A stretch of DNA of 64,000 nucleotides from Aradus depressus (Eukaryota; Arthropoda; Insecta; Hemiptera; Aradidae): positions 23,396,051 to 23,460,050 of the forward strand of contig OY759218.1 in the NCBI GenBank assembly GCA_963662175.1, given 5' to 3'. The notes below the pieces were generated by a model that saw nothing but the letters and a program-made list of their open reading frames with translations, was not told the DNA's origin and did no database searches. The stretch's first letter is position 1. The number at the start of each line of letters is the position of its first letter. The position numbers were made by a program, and so were the translations under genes. Positions 44,353-57,400 of this stretch are shown one piece after another.

Positions 44353-47300
44353 GTCAGTAATGGTTTCGCTTATTTTTCATTCCTTGCCATACATGCAATC
44401 TTTGAATATGATTTATTTTATTAATTTTTTTTTTTTTTGAACTTTTCAGAGCTCCCAAAATCGTCTCCTTATCAAACACGGGAAAGTAGTGAATGCAGAT
44501 GGCATAATTGACACCGATGTTTATATTGAAGATGGAGTTATTAAGTAAAATATTTTTAATTATTTTTTTCTTGTTTGCGCCGCTATATTGCATATAGTAT
44601 TTTATTTATATATTATTTGTTTTTCAGAGAACTGGGAAAAAACTTAATAATCCCTGGTGGGACCCGAATTTTGGATGTTCGAGGAATGTACGTCCTACCA
44701 GGTGTGTTTCTTTTTTTTTTTTTTTTCTTTTTTTCTAACCGTTAGCAGTCGGTACCGTACGTAAACTTAAGTTCCCTCAGAATAAGCGTATACAAATTGA
44801 ATAATTAAAAAGTATCTTTGACTCTTGTAACTAGAAAATACTTCAAGAATAAAATGAAGATAAGCAATAAAATAAAAATTTGAGGTACTCTCAAACTCTC
44901 CGAAGGCACAAAATCTTCCTTTTTTAGGTTTTTCACAAGATGACCAACAATATTATTGTAACTTACATGCAAATTATCAGATTTACAGGCCGCGTTGACG
45001 TGCCTCAGTATTAGATCAGTGAATGTGTAGTTGATATTTGCCCTTTATATAATATTAGGGCTAAGTCTTATATGAATATACAGTGTGAAAATGTTTAAAG
45101 AGTGATATTACTCCTCAAGGCGGGTAAAAAAAGACATAAACTGTTTAAACGTATAAAAATTATTATTTCTATATTATGTTTTTTATATTTTATATTTTGA
45201 GCATGTTTGGCTGCTTTTTGGGTCTGAATGTGGAGTTTGACTCTTTGCTGATTCTTTGATTTACGCCATGGGTAGGGTCTCAAGTGGTTATTATAAAACA
45301 TTACACAATTTATGCAAGTGGTTGTCTGTGTACAGGTTGATTGTTAATGTAGGATAATAAGACTATATGGTTTTGCCACCTCTAGAGGAACCCTTTTCCA
45401 GGCCTTCTTCACCAAACATGGCCATACGGCACACCGTTGGAACAAAATAAAAGTACATTGTAAAACTAAAACGCCTAATTCCGTTCATTGAATTTTTCCG
45501 CCATTTTGACGCGGTGTGGGTACTGAAAAACCTTTCAGGCAAAAGTTGTTCCTGTAAATAAGATCTTCGAAATGAGATACAATTCGTCTTCCATTGTTAT
45601 TTGACTTTTTTAGGCTAACCGTCTATTAAAACATCCCATTTTCTGGAGGGGACCTCAAATTTTCTGTGAGTTCCCACATCCTTCGAAAGGATATTTAAAG
45701 GGCTCTTAGAAAGAGGGAGAGTTAGTTATCTCTCTGAAATAGGGTGAGGGTGAGTCGGTGTTTTATAACAGTGATGTATTTCCTTTGGACGTCACTCCAA
45801 TCATTCTCAATATAGCATTCTTCATCGAATACATATTGTATTTTTTTTTGTGCCTTTCTCGTTTTTCCCTATTTTCAATTTTAAGATTGAACATGTTATA
45901 TAGTGGGACCCATTTCACACAACATTTGTAACTATCATCCCTTTTGTATTTAAATAATGAAACCCCGGTGAGCTAAAATATTTTTTTTTTTAATTAAGTT
46001 TACGAGCTCCGCCATACCTGTTCAAAGTTACAAAAATTCATAGAATAAGAAGGTTGTTAGAAATTTTTACCTCAACACTGTCAGATTGTTTCTTTTTCTT
46101 GGCTTGTTCACTTCCACTTTGATTTTTTAATAGGTGGTTCACACCTTCTTCAAATGTTCAGATTTACATCCGACTGCACTCTTGGATTCCTGATATCCAA
46201 CATTTTGTTTCGGGTTGTTTCTTCTTTTCCACAACATTGTGGCGTTCAACTGCAAAGAAAAAATAATACATAAAAAACATAATTAGTAGGAAACGTCACA
46301 AGTCCAAAATGTTTTTCGAGTTGCTTTCATATGTAACATACTAAGGAAGGTTTACCCTATCTAAGACACGTCAAAGATGGAATCATTTACTTACTAACTA
46401 GTGTAATATTTTAAAAGTGCGCGTCGCGTTTTTAATAAAAAAAATGATATTTGAATTTACATTTAATCTAAACTGCGGAGATTTTCTCAAAAATGCTTTG
46501 TCTTTACTAATTTAAAATGTCCAAAGGATGCCAGCTCTATTATGTAATAGAACGATCATTTAAATTTACTGATTTTAAATATATAAATTGGATTTCTATA
46601 GTCCAAAGGCGAAGGATTCGTCAGCGAAAAGAGTTTTGAAAAACTAAATTCTTAAATCAATAGTGACTGGGTGGAGCATAGGAACAAACTACGGAAATTT
46701 AGTAACTCATATTAAAAAAAATATATTTATGCTAAAACAATTAATAATTAAAATTAAAAATAAAATATAATATAAAATATAAACCTTATTACTACTGAAA
46801 ACTGTAGAGAGACGGGGCTGGGTAGATAGCTGACTGGATGCTGGGTCCTGGATATCGCTGCGGGGACTTTCGAGTGGAAAGAGGGCTGTCGGCTGGGATG
46901 TGGCTGGTCATCTGGGTTGGAGACTGATCTCCGCGACTTCCAGAATACCACTGCTCATGTAAGCTTCCACCTCTCGACTAGAACTCCAGGAAGTGGACTC
47001 CAAGACCCCTGGATCTAGACTGAAGACTTGCCCTGGTGGATCTCGACTGCCTGACTCTCGACTTGAACCTCTTCTTGAGCTCTGCACTTCCCCCACTACT
47101 TTGCGATTCTCCCTGGCGGAAATCCGGGAGCAGACCTCAAAGGGGGAACTTTATCCATTGAAGAGTGGATAGGTTGACACTCGAGGCAAATTTATGTGAG
47201 CCCAGGTGTGCACCCTGGAGGTTTATATGGCCCTAACAGAAGGCTTGGAGCTCTTATCCGATACCTGATTGTAGCCAGATTGTAAAATCCGGGTAACTAT

Positions 47301-50300
47301 CTTTATTCTTCTGTCAAATGGATTGCAAAAATATCTGTACAACCACCCCTACAGGTAGTTTATTGAGGTCATATGGTCCTTGGATACCTGAGCCTCTTGG
47401 TCATCTCTCACCAGCCACCAAAACTTAAGGGTTCATTTCTCCATAATATATATTATACTAATTTGAAATAAAAATACATTTTACAATATATTTGACCTAG
47501 TCGCATAATGGCCTACATTACACTAGATTATTTAAATATGGAATCATTTAGCTAATTTCTTGGAAGTGATGAGAGATAAGAACAGCTAATGATCAAATTC
47601 CGAAGAATACTGAATGACGTTACATTTTTTAGCCCGAATTGTTTATTGGTCTTGTGACCTATAAACAAACATTCACACCAACTGATTCTACATTTAAAAA
47701 TGTAAATAACTAATTTCAGGTGGAATAGACCCCCACACTCATTTGGACTTCAAATCTGGACAGAGTAAAACTGTTGATGATTTTTATCAAGGAACCAAAG
47801 CAGCCATTGCTGGTGGAACAACTATGATAAGTAAGTTTGCTTTTTTCTCTCCCCTTCTAAGGTCCCTTCCATGCATACCTCAGTGGAGAAAGAAAGGTAA
47901 CACAATGATAGGTTTTATTATAAGGCATTGAAGGATTGTAATAATATAAGTATGGTTCTTATATATATATCGTCAATTCGCTTAACCGTTCACAAGTTGA
48001 ACATGGTTGTATATTGTGGCCTCCAAGAACTAAAAAAGGTGAGGGCCCACTTGAAAAACTGAAAAAAAAAAAAAAAAAAATCTTTAAAAAAATGTCATAA
48101 TTGTCTTTCTAGGGATGTGAGGTATTTCTTCTATCCTAATGGTTGAGCATACTTTGTTTAGTAGATGTGAAATCTCAGGTCACATTTGGCTGAACTTGTG
48201 AAGGGTTTGGTTGACGATGCGGACACCCTTGGACGGCTTGAATTTAGAGTAAGAAGAGTCGTCAGTAGGCTATCAGACGACTTCTGTAAACCTATTCCTA
48301 GGGTAATTATGTCTCTGGAAGTCCAATTCAAAGGATGTGTCGGCTTTGGGACGAAATGAATAGCAATATACAACTTGATTTTGATTCTAATATTGGGACA
48401 ATTGTACATAAAAAATAATTTTAGTGAAAGGGAAATTAAATTGAATATTATTATAATTATTTTCATTTTTTATACTACATTCAATATATTTAATTCAGTT
48501 CTAGAGCTAGGGTTTTGGCTGTTTATTTTTTTTTTAGTTTTTACTGTTTCTCTTTTAATTTTATTTTTATCCATTTTTAACTTCCCAGCATATAGGGAAG
48601 TTATTGTAATATTGTAATCCGAAAATCGAAATCGAAATTGTCATATTTTTAAGTTTCAAGGTCATTACAGAATTTTTACACTGTTTGGAAAGAAGTGTGT
48701 GAGTGTACGTACGTGCTTCCTGAACGATATCTCGCGAATGAAAAATGAAATCGACTCCGCTTTGGTGCCAATCTGAAAGAAATTTTTTCAAATTCGGTCC
48801 ACTCGTTTTTTTTTGTTTGAACAAAAAGACTGCTAAAAACGTGGATTTTAGGAATTCTTGAAAAAGATTTATCCGATCTAATATGTTCTGGAGGCTATGT
48901 AGCATCCTTTAGAGCCAGATTGGAAAATAGGCTATATGAAAATTTTGGACGGGAGGGGGGTTATCAGAGGGGCTAAGCATTAAAAATTGTTCTAGCTCAT
49001 TAACGAATGGTCATATTGCATAAAATTTCACATATAGTATTCATAATATTATAATAATAACATAGCTATTTAGCCAATTGAAAAATAGGGTGTGAGGTCT
49101 CAAAAATTTTGAGGGGAGGGGGGCCCTATGCATAAATATACTGCTAGCTCAAACAGATGGTCGGATCGTGCATATAAGTAAATCTAATCTTTGATCTGTA
49201 ATACGAGCACCTGTAATTGGGCGAATAGCCTGTTGTTGGGGATGTATTGTTATAAAGAAATAATGAGTAACACTGTTCTATGATTAGAAATTTTGATCAT
49301 TTATTAATTGTTTCAGTGGATTTCGCAATGCCTAATAGCGGTGAATCGCTGATCGAAGCTTATGAAAAACTGAGGGCTTTGGCTGATGAAAAAGTTTGCT
49401 GCGACTATTCGCTTCACGTTGGTGTTACTTGGTGGTCAGAAGAAGTACGTAATATTTATTTTTTGGAAAAATATATGGGTGTCAGCATTTCGTCATTATG
49501 CATATTTCTTGCTTTGCTATCTACTGGATTAGTCATTTTTTGTAGTTCGCTCTGAAGTAATTACATATACGATGAAATGTCATATGGCCTTTATTGTAGA
49601 TCATATAATTTCCTATTAATTTGTAACTCTTTCTAATTTTCTACGAATCATGATATATAAGCGGCGTAGGAATTCGGAAATCAGTTGCGCGCCCGTCCAT
49701 TGGTGAAGAAGTGACGTCTATATTTCGCGACAGACTTGTCGCAGAAACTCGAAATAAAGCTCATCTGAATGAACAAATTGGCTCATTGGCAAAACATAAG
49801 TATTTGCACAAAAGTCTCCGTTTTGCGTAAATTAGAAAAAAACTATGACCACATTTTTTCAGAAAACTCGAAGCGCTGCCATGTATCTTGTAATGCATGA
49901 GCCATAAAAATTAAACATGGATTTTTCTGATTCAGAATTTTATGGGCTACAATTCACTTTTCTATTAATTTTATTTCCCCGGCTATTCGAAGTTTAGGGA
50001 AGTTATGTAATCGGTCAAAACTTCGATGTCGAGTTTTCAACGGAATTTCACGTTTTCCGACCTCCTGATTCCAATAATTTAAAAAAATAATTCAGTCTAT
50101 GTGTGCCTATGAACACGATAGTTACTGATAGAAAAAATATATCGGTACGAAATTTTGTATGTGTATCCATAACCCCTCTGAGGGAGACACCTATTGATTT
50201 TCAACCAAATCGGCCAAAGGGTAGGGTAATTTGGAGGGAGGCTTAACACAAAAACTCTAATAACTATCGTTGTAGTGAATGCATTGACATAAAATTTTAT

Positions 50301-53300
50301 ATATAAATTCTAAGCCCTCTTTGATATATATCAACTTTCAGCGGAATTGGCCGGAGGGAAGGGGAGATGTGAGGGAGCACAATTCAAAAACCACAATAAC
50401 TGCCGATTTAATGAACGTATCGACATGAAATTTTATATTTAAATTCAAAATCTCATAAGCACCTATTAGGTTTCCTCGAAACCGGTTGAAGAGATGGGGG
50501 CTCCACTTAAATACGATAATAAATACCGATGTATTGACACATTTTATTATGAGAATTCGGAAGGCATTATGTAAGTGAAACATTGAGTTATAGTCCAAAC
50601 AGTCGATTGGCTTTGGAGGTAGAGCGAAAACGTAATTGATTAATTCTTGTTGGGGAAGTACTTAGCCGGTGATTCGCTGACGACTTTTTTTGAGATCGGA
50701 TACGGTCATTTAGTAAAAGTGTAGGCAAATTAGAAGTTTTCCAAACGGTGTCCTCCAAATGAAAGTGTTGAATTAAAAAATATGTATCACCAACAACATT
50801 TTTACCGAAATGTTTTCGCGAAAATTTGGGAAAATGGCACGCAGCTGTTTATACAAAATACCTTCGCAACTTATATTTCATGAGTCTTAAAATTTCGAAA
50901 ATAGTCTCAATCGATAGAATATTTCTTGATCTACGCCACTTATATATCACGATTCGTGAGTCGTAGAAAATTGAAACGAGTCAAATTAATAATAAGACAT
51001 TTCATGATCTACAGTGAATGTCATTTCGTATATGTAGTAATTTTAGAGCGAACTACAAAAAATCACAAAATAGCCAATCAAATGGATAGCAAATAATATT
51101 AATAGCTAATCCTGGGACATCTTAGTGAGGCACGCTCGGAATATCATTTTCGTGGAGTTCTTTCTCCAAAACGCGGGGATCTTTTTATAAGCAATTAAGA
51201 AAGAAAAAAATAAACTATTTCTAAAATCTTTTCTAGGCAATTAACGACGAAAGCTCACACGGTATCCATTAGGATATCCATACGATACGGATATGTTTAA
51301 ATGTACTTACCCACTTCCAAGCTGAGCCGTCTTCTCCCAGGGGCATCTAACCAAATACAAATTGCACCATAGTAGGCAACGCTACACATACAATACTGAC
51401 TGGGACCTCAGGGGGAAGCAACGATACGGACGCGACTGGGGCCGTGTAGAAAACGGGATTACTACTAATCCTCACCTGGTCAACAAGAGGGAGGGGGTAA
51501 CTACATAATAAACAATAAAATAAACAATGCCATCTCTAGACCAAACGTGGAACTGAGATGGCCCAAAACTCAAGCTACTGGCCTGACCAAACATCAATAG
51601 TTTAAATTTAACATTTCTTTCCACTAGAGATTGTGGTTTGCAACAGGATGACAACCTGTAGATAACCCGTCGCTATTAACCAAAGTAGATGAAGCTACAA
51701 AATATGAAAATAAAATGAGATAAGTACGAAATTGGCGTACAAAACCTTTTAAAGTGTGAGTATTGAGCACACTGACAGTAAAGGAAGTCAGGGAGTCAAT
51801 CCGTGATTTTTTCTGGAATAAATGTTAATATATATGTCTAGAAAAATGTGTTTTTTAACTTCATGTTTTAAGGAAAATGAAAGAAAATTTTATTATTCTG
51901 GGACCGAGGTCCCCTAAGAATAAATGAAGAGTACAGGGAAAAAACGACGGATGTCAAAAAAATTGATTTTGAGATAGTCGCAAATATACGTTTTCACATG
52001 AAGAATGAACATTTTGAAACATATGAATGGCGTGGAAGGTACTAAGAACCTGTAACAGTTTGTATAGACTAGTTTTCCAAAATTTTGTTATATTTTTGTT
52101 TTACTTTTGCAGGCTCCAGTCAGTGATAAATACAAAAAAATATATTTGTACAGGGAAGAAACGACGTATGTTCACTGACAACCGCTGTTCTTTCACTGTA
52201 TTGTGAAAGCAGTATTCAGGTTAATTCAAATAATAAACAGTCTGTGCCTACTTAAAAGATTGTTTTTAGAATTTTTTTATTTGAAACAATACAAATCCAG
52301 GCAAAAACATAAGAATTAATAAAACAATAATAAAACTGCCTTCTCTACATTTTGTGTTTTTCTGTTTCTGTGAACATATCAAACATTTTTGTCACATTTA
52401 GCTCCTGTTTTTTCCCTGTTTCTACGTTCTAAACATTAGTACTACACTATTGCCAACAGATGGCAGTGAAATCTCGATTTTCAATTTTTTCGACGTCCGT
52501 CGTTTTTTTCCTGTACTCTATATGTATTTAATAGATATGTATTTAATACATATAGAGTAAAGAACAGGAAAATGAAATATAGTATCAGTATGACGTAGAA
52601 ATAAATAGATAAAATGGGAAGATGCCCAGACAAACTTTGAAATAAAATTAATTTTAGACATTAGGGGCTAGATAGAAAAGTGTGAGAATGAAGAAAAATA
52701 AAAATAGTTAAAATAAAATAAGCTAAAATAAAAAATGGATAAATGTATGATAAAATATATAAAGCTGTAAAATGAACAAAAAAGGAATAATACTGATTGT
52801 GTTCGAATAATTTAGGAAATATGTTAAAATAAAAATACTAAAAATAGAGAATACCAAAACAAAAAATAAAAAAAATGGGATAAGTAAATAATTTATATGA
52901 TTAGATAATTGAGGGAGTCTGATTGGTAAGCTAGTTTTAAGGAAGAGAAGCGGGATGTTGTCAGGGCCAAGGGCATTGGAGCGACTGTTAAGGATGGTCT
53001 TCAGGAGGGTGTCAGGATAAATATATGAGAAGAAAATGTTATTTGAATCGAAGGGCTGGGGAGATGTAATCTTAGCTGGAAGCGCTAGGTCGGGAGGCAG
53101 AAGAGGAATTAAGTGTGTCTTCCGAAACGCTGCCCATCTTGACTTGGCGTTAGGTGGCTCCACTATTAGGTTCGGAAGAAATTTTGATTTAGCCTCCCTG
53201 ATCAGTGACTGGGCACGATGCCACTCCTTCGGATTGAGTCCCGTTCCTTCATGAAGAAAGGCGGGTGCTTCTTTTTCTTCTCATTTTCACCACTTGTATA

Positions 53301-54435
53301 TTATATTTTTTTAAAATGTGTTTAGGTGCAGAAAGAAATGGAAACTCTCTGTAGTAATTATGGGATAAATTCATTCAAAATGTTCATGGCGTACAAAGAC
53401 ATGCTGAACGACAGCGACCTGTTCTCCGCTTTGGCCAAGTGCAGGGAGCTCGGAGCTGTACCGATGGTTCATGCAGAGAATGGTCATATTATAGAACAGG
53501 TATGTGGCGTCTTTTTTTTTTTTTATTATCTTATTTGTAGGGTTTCGTAGGTCGAAGACCTTTCTAACGAGTCTATGACGTCTGACATCGGTTTCCATAA
53601 TAAAGCTTTTCAACTAATATTAATCGGGAACTTTCCATTAAAAAAGTTTTAATTGAAAGTAATAAAAATACAAACAAATTTATAAATAAAAATATATATA
53701 TACTTCTTGAAGTATCCTCTCTATAAATGTTATGTTAAAAAAAAAAAAAGTCGGTAAATCAACCGCAATGTACTTCCCCAGCACGAATTAAGCAATTAGG
53801 TTTTCGTTCTCCCTTCAAAACCAATCGACTGTTTGAGCTACAAATCAATAATTGACTTACATAGGGGCTTCTGAATCCATATACCAATAGTCTCGTTAAT
53901 TTTCTTCACAATTTTGCGTTTTAGGTCAAATCGAACACTTTTAATGCCCTTTCTCTCTGTGTTTCTATCTCTGTCCCCTTAATCCTTGACAGAACTATTG
54001 AACGAATTATGAACCTGGATATATAAGTTTGATTATGCATGTAGATGGTTCCACTTAAAATTTTAATTATAAGGTAATAATTATATTAATATTAGACAAT
54101 AATTCCTCCTGAATAAATATATCTTATGCCAAACTTTTGACGGATCTGAGATAGAACCAACGTGAATGAGCTGCAACTTAAAAAAAAATTGTTAGAATTT
54201 GTTAGGAAATTTAAAACTTGTTTTCAAACTAGTCTCATTTAAAATAAATATATAGATTCTTACTTCCTAATTTATTTTTTATGTTATTTTTACGATGCGT
54301 CTACTGCTGCGATTATTAAATTCGGGGTATCTACAGGATGCTATCCTATAGATTGGTACTAATTTGCCCGTTAATTCATTTGTTAATATCCTATTAGATG
54401 TTTCTGTACTGGGCTCGACTATATTCATGAATATT

Positions 54436-54481
<46 letters not shown>

Positions 54482-57400
54482 TTTGTTTGTTTATTTTAAA
54501 CAATTATTTCTTAGTATTAACTTTTATTTTTATTCCTCATTACTGACAATTTATTGAAAATTACTAATTAAATAATTTATTATTATCCCTTTCTTTTACT
54601 ATGTTAATAAATTATTGGGAATATATTCTCTAGAATATAAAAAAACTAGTAAGCGAGGGTGTAACTGGGCCAGAAGGCCATGAGAAATCAAGACCGGAAG
54701 TAGTCGAAGCAGAGGCGGTAAATAGGGCGTGCGTTATTGCCAATCAGGTAACTATGTGTGTTAGTGTGAACCTGTTAGTCTGACAGTTTGCAATTTGTTA
54801 GAGATTTGCGCACTTGTTTAATCGTCATTTGCTATTTGGTTTGTAATTTTAAAAAATATTTTTTTCAAAATGGATTTATTATAATTTTTTTATAAATACA
54901 GGCATATGTGTAGAGTGGACATATAAAAGGTGATGAAAACCATAAGAAGAAAACGTGGCGTTTGACACCTATGTGGCAGTAATAAGCACGAATAATTGTT
55001 TTTTTTTACTAATTTATGTATATGTATATATTTTTTCCTTTTCTCAGGACGTTGTAGCGACAAAATGTTGAGCAGCATTGAGGGCTTGAAGGAATTGATT
55101 TACAAAAAAACGGCTTATGACCCGTGCTAATATTTTCTATGGTGAAATCCACTTATATCTGCCAACCATTTTGATGACACTGCCCCGTTCCCGACGTTCC
55201 TTTCTGCTCTTATCAAAAATGATTTTTTTTTAAATTATTTTTCCATCCTTTATATTTAATTACGGGACATATATCCTGTAATCTTCGCCATTTACTGAAA
55301 TACCCTCCCGCAGCGAACATTTTAAAGAGAAAATGCAATTTATAGAAATATATTTTCTTAGTTTTTTTAATTTAAGCATTGGGTAGCAGGATCTTTTTTT
55401 TTTTTACCATATTGAACTAGTACCGGCCCTGGCCACCCGATTCTTTATATATTAAAAACGTTTTTGGTACCTGCGCGTACAAATAATGCTTTTAATTTAT
55501 TTTTATTATTTCTTAATCTGTTAGTAAAAATTTAAAAGCTGAAACCAGGAGGGGGAGGGGGGGAGAGAGAAAAAACCTGTCGCTTTTACACAGGACCGTT
55601 CTCCGAGTTATTGTTACTGCACATGTTATGTGGGACATCCTTTACTATCACAAATGAACACAATATCGCACATTCGTTTCTTGAAAGTTTGGCATTTAGC
55701 ACCTTTCTTATGTCCATTTTTCACTTATAATTTGCATGATTTCTTAATGCACTTTTGTTTATGCATTAAATTAAGCACTTTTTTTTTTTTGCCTAATGAG
55801 AAATGGCATGTCACCGATATCTTATCAATTTTAGCGTAATATGTGAACAAATTTTGTATTCAGTTGTGAGTTGATATAAGTTATATTCATTAGAACATTT
55901 CGCTATGTTGGTAAAAACCTCCTATGTGGCTCCTAGGTCAGAGATGAGTTATAACTTGTTACGTATCAAATTAAAATCTGCTAGGTGCTTCCTACCTCCA
56001 GACGTTCATTCAATTAATGTTTTTATAACTAGCAGGTTATCTGGCGTTATTCAGGAGCAACTTTGTGTTATATTACTTACCGCTGATTATGTGCGATACC
56101 CGGAAAAGAAAAGTCTATTCCCCCATCCCACCCCCTCGCCCCACACTCACTCCACCTCGCCTCCTCTACTCGAAAATGTTATTTATCTCTGACTTGAGCG
56201 AGAAAATATGTTGATCAAAGAAATATCTTTCAGATTGGTTCAGTAACTTTTCCACGTAGGGTCAGTAGTAACTGAGAAAACATGAAATAACGGTATACTC
56301 TCTTAAGTAAACTCTCCCTGTATTGCGTGATTTTGAAATCATATGTATCCTAAAAGGAAAAATAGGTTGAATTATTTTTCCTTGATGATGGAACAAACAA
56401 ACACATAACTATGTTGAGAAAGGTAGAGATATTGTGGAAACTTGTAATACATTTTTTTTAAACTAATTTTCATTAAATATTGTCTCTTCCACGAAAAACG
56501 TTTTACAGAATTAGCCGGTTTCGACATTACGTCAGATTTAGTTTAGTCTTAGTTTATAACTAAATCTGACGGGAGTAATGCCCAAGAAATATAGAAAGTT
56601 TCTGAATACATTTCTATGTGGATGGAGGGCCATATGGGCTAGAACTTAGGGCTTTGGTTTCATGGACTCATCACGGGCGCGGGTTTGAATCCTGCCCGGG
56701 TGAGAGTTTTATTTCATAGTTAAAACTTCTCTGCCAAGTGTATGGATGTTTGTAAATAACGGTAATGTAGCCTGTCCCCGTGTGAAAAATGGACTAACCC
56801 TCCCCCCCCCCCTCTAACAGCCCAATAGAAACATATTCCACAACGCCCACCGCGTTGTATAAGAAAAAAAACATTTTTATGTGGAATAGACAATATTTCA
56901 GAAAAATAAGTTTTTTTTTTTTTTTATGGATACAAGCTAATAACCACTTTTATGGTTGGCCTTTGTCTCTTCTGAAACAGATATAAATGAAATAGTTTAA
57001 AAAATCACAATGTACAGAGATTGTTACAAAGGTTTTATCCTAATTAAAGTGTTTGTTCTAGTTTATAACTAAACCTGTTTCCATATAAGAGGTTTCTACT
57101 GTATCTCTTTGATATATTTTTGTGTATTCTATAAGCCTACATCTTGCAATTTTATATTTCTGTGTTAATAAATTATTGGGAATATATTCTCTAGAATATA
57201 AAAAAACTAATAAGCGAGGGTGTAACTGGGCCAGAAGGCCATGAGAAATCAAGACCGGAAGTAGTCGAAGCAGAGGCGGTAAATAGGGCGTGCGTTATTG
57301 CCAATCAGGTAACTATGTGTGTTAGTGTGAACATGTTAGTCTGACAGTTTGCAATTTGTTGCGCACTTGTTTAATCGTCATTGTTGTAGTAAACCTGTTT

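Noticed and set aside
46754..47096. Arg/Ser-rich ORFs in CRMP intron 3
   Set aside because: Composition reflects a GC-rich patch; no domain, no conservation clue.
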